Source: Flammulina velutipes
Lineage: Eukaryota; Basidiomycota; Agaricomycetes; Agaricales; Physalacriaceae
Length of the DNA: 64,000 nucleotides
Assembly (NCBI GenBank): GCA_011800155.1
Contig: CM022372.1
Coordinates: forward strand, 434,001 to 498,000
Direction of reading: 5' to 3'
Both the position numbers and the translations under genes were made by a program. Numbering within the stretch: the stretch's first letter is position 1; each line of letters starts with the position of its first letter. Shown here one piece after another: positions 34,339 to 45,683 of the stretch. The notes under the pieces are model-generated. The model searched no databases. It saw nothing but the letters and a program-made list of their open reading frames with translations, and was not told the origin of the DNA.

Positions 34339-35651
34339 CATCTACTACTACTACTGCGGAAGAGACGACCTCGATTGCGACTACGACGAGCGTATCGTCT
34401 TCCTCGTCGTCCACAACGTCCTCATCGTCGACCACGAGCACCACATCTCAGAGCAGCAGCACCACAGAGACTACATCCGACTCAACAGAAGGCCCGTCGA
34501 CCTCGTCCTCGTCCTCCTCCACGACCACAGGCGAGACTTCGGAAGACGTAACGACCACGACATCTCAACAGCCAAGCAGCACTCGGCAGGTGACCACCGT
34601 CACCAACGCGGAAGGAGATGCTGTCACCGTTACGCAAACTATCCCATTCACCGCTAGTATCACAGGGAGTCAAGCCACACAGAGTGAAGCTTCCAGTGGA
34701 GATTCGAACGGGTCAGTCATCCTCATACTTTCCCCCAAATGTACATGTACTGAACACACACCCACGCGCAGATTCTTCTCCAACACAGGCGCCGTCGCAG
34801 GAACATTCACAGTCGTCGGCCTAGTCGTCCTCGCCATCCTCTTCCTCGTCGGTACCGCCTTCCTCCGCCGCCGCCGCGCCAAGAAATACGACCGCGAACT
34901 CGCCGAAGCCGCCTCCTCCGGGCCTGCCCCCATCTACCTCGACGACGAGCCCGATCCCGATCCGCGCTCTCTCTACTCCGGCCAAGGCGGAGGCGGAGGC
35001 GCGTACTCCGATCTATCGAGCCACGGGACGTACGCCCAAAACCCCATGAGTCCCGAGAGCTACAGCATGCATGAAATCGGCGCGGGTGCAGCAGGCGTTG
35101 GGGTGCAGAGGACGCGGTCGATGGGAGGGCAGGGGTGGGGCGCGGGGGAGAGTGCGAGTCCGTATCCTGCGTTTGCTGCCCCCGGGGGATATCATCCATC
35201 GCAGGGGTATGACGGGCCGGCGTACGATGCCTATGGAGGCGGGGGACCATACCCCCAACCAGGACAAGGCGTGTACGAAGACTCCCATGTCGTTGGCGCA
35301 GCTTATGCGTACGGATACGACCACGAGCAACCCCGACACGTCTCTCCGCCCCCTCCATCGCACTCCCCTCCGCACGACCAGCTCTCGCGGACCCCGTCCA
35401 AGTCGCTCTTGAACTATCCGCAGCAGACGACACCCCCGTCTCCTCCCACGCCGCCTTCGGAGAGCTACGCAGCGCATTATGCTGTTGGAGGGAGCGCGAG
35501 CGCTGGGGGACATTCGCCTGGCCCCCTGCCGAACCCGCATACTGGGGACAGGGATAGTCAGGTTTTTGCTGATAGTGGCAGCGGGGAGGATTTCGACGAT
35601 GATGAAGAGGATAGGAGGGGGCCAAAGGTGTTGAAGGTGGCGAACGAGTAG
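34339..35651 (+). CDS. Ser/Thr-rich one-pass surface protein (5' end unresolved)
   Basis: Two resolved exons, 34339-34711 and 34772-35651. The ectodomain is almost pure Ser/Thr (STTTAEETTSIATTTS and on), ending in VTQTIPFTASITGSQ. A membrane segment (FTVVGLVVLAILFLVGTAFL) is followed by RRRRAKKYDREL and a 240-residue Gly/Pro/Tyr-rich tail ending in an acidic stretch DFDDDEEDRRG. This is the layout of fungal wall sensors and mucin-like receptors, but no WSC or other defining domain is visible, so I do not name a family. The upstream exon carrying the signal peptide is missing from the model. Confidence 0.7.
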
Positions 35652-36043
35652 GAGATGGATTCTGTTGATTTATTCTAGCCTCATACCCCTTCGGCTGCTC
35701 ACCCGTACATACTTACGCTTACTGTATCTATCTGCCTGTATATCTCGAGAGAATGCCGTCCACTCTTTTTCGACTCTTGAACTTTTACTTATTCATATTT
35801 TCGATACTCCCGTCTTTACTTACCTTGCTATTTTCCTCCCATGTGCTATTACTTGTGAAAGAACATCGCCCAGCCCACTCCCCACTACACAATCCCAGGC
35901 ATATGTAACATATCGTCCGCCGAATACAAACGGCCCCATACACGTCCGTTCAGCACAAGTGCAACCCCGACCAGAAAGAAAGTGTATTGAAGTACTCGTC
36001 CTGCGTAAATCACATCGGCCCGAATCCCTAACCAGAAACTATC
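35652..36043. other. Intergenic, nothing assigned
   Basis: 3' flank of the surface protein gene and 5' flank of the next gene; C/T-rich, no exon. Confidence 0.4.
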
Positions 36044-37196
36044 ATGTCATCGACGTTTCGTGCTCCCCTCATACAAACACTCGCTCGTCTAGAAGAAGCC
36101 AGGGCGGCTCTCGAGGGGGACGAACGCACTGGCGTTTCTGAATACCCCGAGGAAACCAATTCGGACAACACGACTGACGACGGTCCACTTGTGCGTGTAA
36201 ACAGATTACTCTTACTTACTAGATAGTCTTCATACTCCATCTATAGAGTATATCCACCCTCAAAGAGAACCTTGGCATCGTGAGAGGTGACCACCTCGCT
36301 TTTCGTACCAGCATCTTGAACACTTTTGAGCGGGGTCGGATTGAGAGTGCTGCTCAAGGTGGGGACGAGTATATGACGTCCAGGCAGATGTATCAACACC
36401 TCGACGTGATCCAGTCTTCAGTCCCGGGAAATGTAAGTCGGCTCTGCGTATGGACGGGCTGTAACTGAATGCAACGACTCGGAGGTATCAGGCCACCAGT
36501 GGGTTAATACCATATTACTTCGTGTGTCTGCGATGGTCTCCTCGCAGACCGAAGGTATGGTGTTCAAAAGCGACGATACCACCCGTCCTATCAACCATAC
36601 TGTAGTTCTCGCCTCCAATACATACAAGCGTAAGTTTTTTTTTTCAGCTCACTCCACATATGTATATTCAGTCCTCCAGCATTCCTCCTGTCCCTACCCT
36701 CCGCGTTCACGGAGAGAAGGCTAAAGCGCCTTCTAGTCGTCGAGGCCCCGCCCGGCGTTGATTCTCTACCCCAAGCAGTCAGAGAGATGTACTCGGCGGC
36801 TGTAAGCCTCAAGTTGGTTCACTTTATTGATGCGAGGCCTGTAGCTGATTCAATATCACAGGCAGAAAATAATCCGCGGTGCTCTCACTGACGGCTTCAC
36901 CTGGACGTTCATCATCCTTCGAACACTAGGAGGGGCGTACAGCTGCTCGGTGCCCTTCAGGATCCCCCACGAGGGGCTCTATCCATTCCGTGTGGGGCCA
37001 AGTCCTGTGGAAGCAGATGTGGTCACTGGAATTCTGGCACACTGGGTTCGTTGTTTCACATATACATATCAATGTTCCTTACGCGATTGCGATGCAGCTC
37101 CAGCATAGCTTGGAGGATATTGACCAGTGTGATGAGAAGGAGTGGTTCCAGAGATTTGGGGACGACGGCGTGCCAGTGGGGTCAACTTGCCCTTGA
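36044..37196 (+). CDS. Unrecognised protein, duplicated family member
   Basis: The start ATG at 36044 gives MSSTFRAPLIQTLARLEEAR and an acidic run to GPL. A second exon (about 36247-36431) follows with STLKENLGIV and YMTSRQMYQHLDVIQSSVPG, then further exons with MVFKSDDTTRPINHTVVLAS, KIIRGALTDGFTWTFIILRT, GGAYSCSVPF, HEGLYPFRVGPSPVEADVVT and a C-terminus HSLEDIDQCDEKEWFQRFGD ending at 37196. About five to seven exons; the middle junctions (36600-36870) are not resolved. I do not recognise a domain. A second first exon of the same family lies at 39316-39456 on the other strand, so the gene has been copied locally. Confidence 0.6.
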
Positions 37197-37668
37197 GCGG
37201 TGACACCGATAGTCTTAAATATCTATGTGTATGTGATTTGTAGAAAAGTTATGTATTTCCGGGCCAGATTGATCTCTTCCTCGTCAGCCCGTCAAGATTC
37301 AGGTGCTCTACCTTGTACTGAACGTGAGGTATTTCTCCTCAACCACGTTCCCTCCTGTGTTGAACCGAACTTGGTGTACGTCCTCCCGTCCAAAATGATC
37401 AAACAAACTTGTCGTTCGTTCTAGATGCCTCGCTTTGCCGAGATGCTTGTGGAGCGCGAATGAGTTGGGTTGAGACTGTGCTCTGGCTCTTTGCCTGCTG
37501 CGTTTGGGTGCGAAACATCGTGTTCGGGTCTACGCGGTCATGTGTCGCAGACCCCATGGAAGCCAAGAAACCCGAGATGGCGACTGACACGGGCCAACAG
37601 AAAAACGGCGCGAAAGACCGGAGGGCTGAGAGAGCCGGACCCGAAAGGCGCCACAAATGATCCACACC
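37197..37668. other. Spacer next to a retroelement fragment
   Basis: On the minus strand the reading continues past the reverse transcriptase fragment with weak Ser/Pro-rich frames broken by stops, possibly a decayed extension of that element. Nothing else seen. Confidence 0.3.
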
Positions 37669-39180
37669 TCAAGCAGAAAGGACGACAGAAGGATGTGCAG
37701 AGGGTCCCGAGAAAGGGAGGGAAGACGATGACCCAATAGAAAACACTTTGGTGCTTGACTTCTTCAATAGATATGGGGCAAGAGAAAATAATCTCTTGAA
37801 CTCAAAACGGGAGGCCGCATCCGCCAGGGAATTGGACGCTGAAGGTATCCAGCTGACTTCAAAGGTAAAGTCCAGCTGTGATGCCAAACCAAGGAATCGG
37901 CGAAGAAGATCCATGGATGGGCAGGAACGGGTAGAGAGATTGCAAAGTGCGTGGAAGACATCAGTGTTATCTGTCATGAATACAACATGAGAATGTGCAA
38001 AAGCTGGTCCCCAACAGAGGATGGCATGAACCAGAGCATAAAACTCCTTCACTTGAATGTCACGATGTCGGAAACGGAGCGGCAATTTGATAGAGTACCA
38101 TTGGCAGCCAAATACACCGTCTGCACCCTTTGTACCACTGGCATCCGTGAAGATCGTGTGTGTGATGCGTAGTCCAGGGGAGATGATATGAATGCCGTTC
38201 CATGCACACGCGTGGGTGAACCACCAATCCACGTCTTGGCGAGCGGCAGCCAGAGACGCCGACGCGAAAACCGGCATGAGAAGGAAGATTTGAAGTCAAT
38301 GAGGGAGCGAATGAATGCGCGAGAATAGGGGATAACTTGCGAGCAGAATTGCAGGTATCCAATAAGCTCTTCCAGTTCTTGTTGGCTACAGCGAGATTTG
38401 CAACGCCAGGTGGTAAGAAGCTCCTTCAGATAGGAAAGCTTGTCCATAGGAAGACGTGCCTCCATCGCTGTTGATTCGAGCTCAATCCCAAGAAAGGAGA
38501 GCTGTGTAGAGGGTCCTTCAATCTTGGATTCCTTCAAGGAAAGACCAAGCAAAGAAGTGAGACCACGGATCCAGTCAATTGCAGCGGTAAGAGTAGAATG
38601 TGGGGTATCCGGGGCAAAAATCTTGAGAAAATCATCCAAATAGTGCCGGACCCGGGAAGGTCATAGAAAAATTTCGGCGACCATGTATATCCAAGAAGCG
38701 GCCAGTCCAATGTGACGAAATGCATCCTCCAAGCCAATCTTGATCATAAGAGAATGCTGCCCGGAATCACAGAGGTCACGGACGGCACAATGGAAACGGT
38801 CATAAGAAATTGACGCCTCCTCGTCTGGAATACCATTATTCACCGAAGAGTCCCGAGGCCATGAAAGGTGGTTTGTCTGAACGCTTCCGGGTTGCAACAC
38901 CAATCGGTGAAGTACGGAAGTGGGTAAATGGTGGAGAGGAATGTGGGCCAGAAAGGCGACCTTTTGACAGGAGTGATGATATGTTTTTGTCAATTGTAGA
39001 TGCATGATCAAAAGCCGAGGAAAGATTCGAGCACGACTGATTGATGTCTCTATTCCCCCGGAATCCAATATTGGCCCTGAAGTCTATGATGCCCAAAAGG
39101 GCGTCAACAAAATCTCTCTCAGGATAATCCTGCAGAAACCAGGCCCATGCCTCGCGGTTCAATGTGGATTTCACATGCTT
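37669..39180 (-). mobile_element. DIRS-type retrotransposon fragment (RT and RNase H), decayed
   Basis: Read from right to left, the minus strand encodes LNREAWAWFLQDYPERDF and GRLSGPHSSPPFTHFRTSPI, then LSWPRDSSVNNGIPDEEAS and ALI..EDAFRHIGLA-like RT motifs. Next come the active-site block HYLDDFLKIFAPDTPHS, FLGIELESTAMEARLPMDKL and ELEELIGYLQFCSQVI. An RNase H-like part follows with IFTDASGTKGADGVFG, HIQVKEFYALVHAILCWGP-like sequence, FMTDNTDVFHAL and ADAASRFEFKRLFSLAPYL. These are typical of DIRS-group elements of basidiomycetes. The pieces lie in at least three different frames, so it is dead. No tyrosine recombinase domain is seen, so it is also truncated. Confidence 0.85.
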
Positions 39181-39315
39181 GTCAGATGAAGAGCGTAGAG
39201 AAGCGTTATTGCAGCGCGGTTCTGTATTTGGACGAGAGGGAGGTATAGAGTGAGGCGGGAAGATAGATGGAGTATGAAGAGACTATGTATAAAGGGGTGA
39301 TCTATGTATACGTAC

Positions 39316-39456
39316 AAGTGGGAATTTGTCAGTGGCGTCGTCCGAATTGGTTTCCTCCGAGCGTTCAGAGCGTTCGTTTTCCTCGAGAGCTGCCTTGACT
39401 TTTTCCAGACACGCGAGGGTTTGCATGAGGAGAGGTCTGGACCCACGAAACGACAT
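39316..39456 (-). pseudogene. First exon of a second copy of the 36044 gene
   Basis: On the minus strand from 39456: MSFRGSRPLLMQTLACLEKV, KAALEENERSERSEETNSDD, ending PL before a GT donor. It aligns across its length with exon 1 of the gene at 36044 (QTLA.LE.., ALE..ER, EETNSD, GPL/FPL, donor at the same place). The following sequence does not continue the gene; within about 130 bp it enters the DIRS reverse transcriptase fragment. Either the retroelement interrupted this copy, or only the exon was duplicated. Confidence 0.7.
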
Positions 39457-39821
39457 GACAGTTACTGTTCAAAGGTTTCCTTTCGGGGTTAGGCTTCGAC
39501 GCAAACACATCAATCTATATTGTTTTTCGCAGCTGCATTATAGCTGTGCGCTACAAATTGTTTTGATATCAAGGACCCTACCTTGAGACCTGTACGAGAA
39601 ACCACATTTGTCTGCTCAATAACAGAATCCACGTACAGAGCGATATATTTACAAGGGAATACATAACGCATGGTGCAATTGGGACATGCACCTTTATTTG
39701 AACCCCGGGGGGATTTCTATACACATGACATTGTGACAAACCGCCACTCTTGACTTGAGTGGGCAAATCAGGGGCAAATGTTTGCGCTAAACCAGGCACA
39801 AATAGTTTACATCACCTAATC

Positions 39822-41158
39822 ATGACTCTCCCAGAATCGACCATCCAAGATGCATTCCACAGCTACCTCAAATCATCCCTCACACACGCAAAGGCCGAAC
39901 GGCTACTCGACCCCGCCTTGCTGGAGAGCGCAGAGGCCGATCTCATGGTCACCGGCCCCGCCCTGTGTTTGTACTTTGCCGCTCTGAGATGTACGACCAA
40001 CCCACCCAGCGTTCCCCTCCCCCGTTCCCGTAAAGGAGGAGAAGGGGAAGAACCAATCGATCTAAGCCCAACGAACTGCCCCCCGACGTTCATCCCATTC
40101 CTCACAGCCTGGGCATCGCTCGTCCCCCCCATCCAAGCTCTCCCGCCCGAGCGCCAGCATGACCTTGCGCGGGTCATATGCGGGCTCTCGCCTCTATATG
40201 GACAAGGACAAGGGGAAGGAGTGGGAGTGGGAGTGGGAGAGACGGCTCACCGCCTGCGCGCCATCGCACTTGAGATAAGCCAGCGCCGGTCCTTCCAGGA
40301 TCGCTTCGCAGGGGACATCCAAGCTGCGCTCGACGGAGGAGGGGGGGAGAAGAGGACGACGAGCTTCGTTCCGCCTCCTGGGTATGACTCCGCTCCACCC
40401 CCTACTCCTCCTCCACCCCCTACTCCTCCTCCCCGTCCTACTCCTCCTCCCCGTTCTTCCCCCCCCTCCTTCCTCTTCCTCTTCCTCCTACGAACGAGAA
40501 GCGATCCTCACGATCCGCGAAACGCTCTACGCAGCCCTGGGCGACGTCCTGAGCGCCCACGCGCGCGTCTTCCGGCCTCTTATGGCGCGCGACCCCCCGA
40601 GGGCGTATTTTGGGAGTGTGGCGCTGGCGGTGTTGGATGTTGCCGTGGGGGGGGATGGTTTGGTCTGCGAGCGTTGGCGAGGGGGAGAGTGTTAGCGAGG
40701 GAGGAGGCGAGGGAGGAGGCGAGGGAGAGGGGAGGAGGAGTATAGGTGGAGAGAAAGAGGGAGAAAGAGAAGGGAAGATGAAAGCAATAGGCGTCCGCAC
40801 GCCCCTCCCGCACACCCCGCCTCTCACCCTCGAGGCATGTCCCCCTGCGCTCCAGCCGTTCATGCGTGAGCTGTGCGGCGTCGCGGAGGAGTGGAGGGAG
40901 CGGGACGATCGGGAGGCGGTTTCCACTGCCAACCCGAATTCCGACTCCTCTCGTCTCAATCCGAACTCCAACTCGCTGGAGCGCGTCGTGGACCTCCTCA
41001 TCCAAGGCGCATATTCGGGGGGAAGGACGAGCCCGGAGGGACGCACGTTGGCGTTTGCGAACCGCGTGAGCGCGCTGGCGCTGGGCGTTACGCGCCTCGC
41101 TGCGTTTAGGGAGAGGCAGGATGAGGTCTTTGGGATTCTTAGGGCCGTCATGGGCTGA
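39822..41158 (+). CDS. Unrecognised protein, about 370 aa
   Basis: Exon 1 starts at 39822 (MTLPESTIQDAFHSYLKSSL) and runs to about 40381, with LLDPALLESAEADLMVTGPA, PTFIPFLTAWASLVPPIQAL and FQDRFAGDIQAAL. After a C/T-rich intron, exon 2 (from about 40499) encodes ILTIRETLYAALGDVLSAHA and PPRAYFGSVALAVLDVAV. After an intron of about 95 nt, the last exon (about 40790-41158) has LEACPPALQPFMRELCGVAE and ending FRERQDEVFGILRAVMG. Mostly helical; no domain recognised. Long Gly- and Pro-coding simple tracts flank the introns, so junctions are approximate. Confidence 0.6.
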
Positions 41159-42234
41159 CGCCACGTCGGGACTGGTATAACTTCTTTCCCTTGCAGAACC
41201 AGTTGATAACATCTGTTTATGTGTCATGATGCGCAGTTATCCTAAAGGCATACATACAAGTCAAAGTCACCCAAAAATACACTTTTGGTCTACATCCATT
41301 CCCCGTCTGATTCTGATAAACCCCTTTTGTACCTTTCAGTACTATGATATGCCCAACTCGTCTTTCCGCGTATGCTCAGTGTACCAGGGAGGCTTGGTCG
41401 TCATCATGCCAGGTAACCTATCCCTCAGATGCTAAGTTACCTAGTGTACCTTACCCAACACCGAGGCACCATCCCTTCGCTAAGTGGCAATGAAGCGATC
41501 CAATAGTGATGTGGAATAGTAATGGAGAATGGGGGTATATAAAAGTCCAAGCGGGAAGTAGATATCTCGTCTCCGCCAGTGTTCAAGCTGCGTGTCCTTC
41601 CCAGACGCGTGCCAGTGAATGAGGTCGCCCAACCCTCTCGCACGCATTTCGTACGTATGTACTTTGCTCGTCAAAAATTAATAGAACTTGGACTCGCTCC
41701 TGCTGTTTTATTCTCTGTCTGTTCTCCCCGGGTCGAACTGCAAAGAACCAACGCCAGCAAGGTAGGAAATATCCTCCTTGCGTGCTGTTTCATCTTCCGT
41801 AGGCGTTTCTGCTTTGTGTTGCTGGATCGGGTCTGCAATATACGAGAAGTTTGCGCCCGACCAGCTCTGGTCGGATTTCTGGTCAGATGTTCCATAGCAT
41901 ATGTAAGTAGGATTTACATGTCGGGAGCTGTTTTTCGCGCAAGTTCTTTGGCGGTTACAGTATCTCGGATGAGGAGGATGGTGTGTGTTGTTATCTATCT
42001 TTTCTCTTTACAATTGCCCCAGAGAAGAACTTTTTCGCTCGACGTGCGGTAGGTGGCCCACGGAAGGAACGGCATCGAGGTGAAATAGAAGGGAGAGAGC
42101 GTGGGCGCAGAAAGTGGGAAGTGACGTAAGGGAAGAAGGGAAGGGGAAGACCGGACCGGGACCGGGATAAAAATTGGACACGCGAAGGTTCGAGGTGTTT
42201 GTTTTTTTCTACCACCACTTTCAAGACTAAAATA
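41159..42234. other. Intergenic, nothing assigned
   Basis: About 1.1 kb between an unrecognised gene and Hsp10; purine-rich stretch before the Hsp10 start. No exon or RNA gene recognised. Confidence 0.4.
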
Positions 42235-42674
42235 ATGGTGCGTGTCGTCGAGTTTGGTTGAGGAGGATGAGACTGACGTGTAGGGAACGGATAGGCAGCG
42301 CAAGCGACGTTCAAGAGCATCAAGAGTGTAGTGCCCCTTCTTGACCGGGTGTTGGTGCAGAGGTTCAAGCCAGAGACTGTGCGTTCCCCCCTTCCCCCCT
42401 TCCTTTCCTCACTTTGTAATGCTCGTATGTTTAGAAAACAGCGTCTGGGCTGTTCCTACCAACGACGTCGACCGCGTCGTCCCCTCTGCCCGAAGCGACG
42501 GTCATAGCCACCGGACCTGGCGCACCGAACAAGGACGGCGTTGTGAGCCCCGTGAGCGTGCAAGCAGGCGACCGCGTCCTGCTTCCGGGGTGGGGCGGGA
42601 GCGCCATCAAAGTGGGCGAGGAGGAGTACTACCTATTTAGGGACGCGGAGATTCTCGCAAAGGTCGTCGAGTAA
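42235..42674 (+). CDS. HSP10: Mitochondrial 10-kDa chaperonin Hsp10 (GroES)
   Basis: Three exons, 42235-42237, 42295-42378 and 42435-42674, 108 aa. The first exon is only the ATG. The protein has SIKSVVPLLDRVLVQRFKPE, the mobile loop TASGLFLP, EATVIATGPG and GDRVLLPGWGGSAIKVGEEE followed by YYLFRDAEILAKVVE, which is the full GroES fold at normal length. It caps Hsp60 in the mitochondrial matrix. The 3-nt coding exon is supported because the following exon continues in frame from AAQATFKSIKS with an AG acceptor and no other in-frame ATG nearby. Confidence 0.95.
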
Positions 42675-42845
42675 ATTCGTGTCGCGAGGGATTACTACAT
42701 TACACAGCGCATTATAATCGAAGATCCCCACTCTGTCTCACTCAGCATGTGATATGTCATCTGATTCGCCATCCTTGTGTGATCGATGCCAGTTGGTTTA
42801 TAACCCTCATGCTTTTCTCTGTGTGTGCCGCATACCACCACCACC

Positions 42846-44162
42846 ATGACTCTCACCCTCTCGAACGGACACGTTAAACAGCCGCTGGGGTTCAGCACGC
42901 GGGCTGTGCATGTTGGGTCTGAGCCTGATCCCGCCACTGGCGCGGTTATCCCACCCATCTCGCTCAGCACGACGTACCAACAATCGGCCATCGGGGTTCA
43001 CAAAGGGTGCGTGCATCTCACAGAGGGTGAATGTCTCTGACCTAGCAGCAGATACGAGTACTCGAGATCCGGGAATCCCAACCGCGACGCCTTGGAAGCG
43101 TTGCTCGCGAGCCTGGAAAGCGGGGGCAGCGACAGCCTTGTCTTCTCGTCCGGAAGCGCTGCGACGTCCGCAGTGGTGTCGAGCCTGTCGTTCCTGTACC
43201 CGAACGAGCCCATCCACATTCTATGCGTCAACGACGTCTACGGTGGAACGCACCGCTACCTCTCGCGCGTCGCCTCTACGCTGCAAGGAATAACCGTGTC
43301 CACCATCGACCTCGAGTCCGCCTCGCCCTCCACGCTCCTCTCCGCCCTCCTCCCCACGACCCGCCTCGTCTGGATCGAAACCCCCACAAACCCCACCCTG
43401 CGCATAATCGACCTCCCCCTCCTCCTCTCCGCCCTCCCCTCCTCCATCCTCTCCCTCGTCGACAACACCTTCCTCTCCCCCTTCTACCAATCCCCCCTCC
43501 TCCACTCCGCCTCCCTCGTCCTCCACTCCCTCACGAAATACATAAACGGCCACTCCGACGTCCTCGCCGGCGCCCTCATCCTCCCCGCCTCCCAACCCCG
43601 CCTCCTCGCCCACCTGCGCTTTCTCCAAAACGCAATGGGCGCCGTTCCCTCCCCTTACGACTGCGCCCTCGTCCAGCGCGGCGCAAAGACCCTCGCGCTC
43701 CGCATGAAAGCCCATGGGCTCTCCGCTCTCGCTCTCGCCTCCTACCTCTCCACCCACCCCCTCGTATCATCCGTGTCATACCCCGGCCTCGCCACCCACC
43801 CCTTCCACGCACGCGCACGCGCCTCCCTCGCCCCGCACGCTGCGAGGTGGATATCCACCCTCCACCCGAACCCACATGGGATCCCCTACGGCGGGATGTT
43901 ATCCTTCACCCTCCCCTCGCGCGCACATGCCGAGGCGTTCCTCACCTCCACGCGCCTCTTTGTCCTGGCAGAGTCTCTGGGCGGTGTGGAGAGTCTTGCA
44001 GAGCACCCGGCTGCTATGACGCATGCTGGGGTCCCGGAGGAGGAGCGCGAGGCACTGGGTATCACAGAGGGGCTCATCCGCCTTAGCGTAGGTGTCGAAG
44101 ATACAGACGACCTCATCACAGACGTCGCGCGCGCACTCGACGTCGTAGCTAGATTAGATTAG
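42846..44162 (+). CDS. CYS3: Cystathionine gamma-lyase (PLP enzyme)
   Basis: Two exons, 42846-43006 and 43052-44162, 423 aa, phase-2 intron of 45 nt. It has the family landmarks STRAVHVGSEPDP, PPISLSTTYQQ, YEYSRSGNPNRDALEALLAS, VNDVYGGTHRY, WIETPTNPTL, VDNTFLSPFYQSPL and the Schiff-base Lys in HSLTKYINGHSDVLAG, plus LAESLGGVESLAEHPAAMTH and RLSVGVED. The enzyme splits cystathionine to cysteine, 2-oxobutyrate and ammonia in transsulfuration. A gamma-synthase cannot be fully excluded on sequence alone, but the overall match favours the lyase. Very C-rich coding strand. Confidence 0.9.
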
Positions 44163-45683
44163 ATTACTGTATGTAGCGGAATGGACGGACTGACTTTGAA
44201 TAATGACATATCTCATTCAGACGGCATATGCGAGGTCTATCAAGTATGTAGAATACTTTGACGTACTTGGAACTTTTCTCGTCTTGAGAAAGAACTGACC
44301 GTGGGACTTGGGAGTGAACAATCATCGGGCAGAGTGTGGCGTCAGTGAGAGAAACCCACAGTCGAGGTCAAGAGCGTCTAGTGGGAATCCGGGTACGCAA
44401 CCTGAGAGGTAACACCAAACAGACAAGTTGTTCCATACTTGGCTCTCGTGTTATTCATCATACAAAAATTATCTCTTTGTGCTCGTGGATGGAATGGACT
44501 TTGAATAATGACTTGTGTCTACAGCATATACGAGTTATGAGTAGAATGTATTGAGGTAGAATAGAATGACTTTGTCTAACACTTGGAGCGAGCTTTCCGG
44601 GAGGCGGCATTGACGACTTTCCACACAGACAGCGGGGTCCAGCAATCCCGGCCGGACACATATAGATCTGCACAGAATGATTATGCTTTATAGAGACACT
44701 ACGTAAAGAGAAAGCTTGTTCCAAGCACTGCGAGCTGTATGTGAGCCGAGCAAGAAGGACAAATGAAGGCAATATTAGCTTAGATGGTAACAGCGTAGAA
44801 ATGAAAGTTTATAACACGAAACGGCATGTGTATACTGGTTGCAAGATAGAGCAGGCAAGTACAGCAAAGAAACAGATGCAGAGTGACGCCAAGTGGCGAG
44901 GGCCTGTAGAGTGACATGCACAGATGGGCAAGGACACAGCGCAGGAACGTGGTGCAATGAGACGTCATCAAGATAAGCAGCACATATGAATGGCGCGAAC
45001 GGCGCAAGACGAGCACCAATGACAGAAAGAGAAAATACCTTGGTTCAAGCACAAATGGCAAAGAAGACACGCACTAACAGCGTAAAGAGAACACAAAAAG
45101 TTGCAAGCACAAATAGTGTCCCAATGCGACACGACAACGAGCCAATTACGAGAAAAATGTCAAGAGCAGGTAGAAAAGGATACTTCAGTAGGAGTAGAGA
45201 GCACAACATTGGATTTTATTGATGATACGGGGGACAATATTGGATAGATCTTCTAGACGAGGCATCGCAATGCCAGAGGTAGGGTGCATGCGCCTAAAAA
45301 TGTAGACGACCTGAAGGTAAGAGGTGGCCGCCCGACGGGATCTTCGGTGTTGAATGCTCCGAGCAAGAGATGAGCCAGCGCAGGGGAAGGCGGCCAGTCT
45401 GAAAGCGGGAAAAGGTCCACCGTGCCCATGAATGTTAAACAGAATAGACAAGGCGGATGGCAGAGTGCATCGCGTCGGGGTTGCTGGTGCGTTGAAAGTT
45501 CGAGCTAGAAACCGAAAGGAAACCATAAATACGGACAAAAGACGCAAGAAAAAGCAAAGAATCCAGCGTGGAGGAACGACACGATAATGAGAGAGAGAGA
45601 GCAAGGCGGGAACAGCTTAGATTAGATTAGATCACAATTGCTTGTACCTGTTTATAATCACACCTTCCGCTCTCACCTCCACC
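44163..45683. other. Gene-free 1.5 kb with short direct repeats
   Basis: No supported gene. A block of about 95 bp is repeated imperfectly at 44181-44273 and 44493-44590 (shared ATGGAC, GACTTTGAATAATGAC, GCATAT.CGAG, TAGAAT). The motif TTAGATTAGATTAGAT-like occurs at 44151-44166, overlapping the end of the cystathionine gamma-lyase gene, and again at 45614-45631 just before the VPS29 start. Confidence 0.4.

Noticed and set aside
34807..35625. Long Arg-rich minus-strand frame opposite the surface protein tail
   Set aside because: GC-rich shadow frame without start context, introns or family resemblance.
43223..44086. Two long Pro/Arg- and Glu/Gly-rich frames over the cystathionine gamma-lyase gene
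   Set aside because: Shadows caused by strong C bias in the third codon positions of the real gene.
44151..44166. Telomere-like TTAGA repeats
   Set aside because: Only three units, not TTAGGG, and internal to a gene-dense region.
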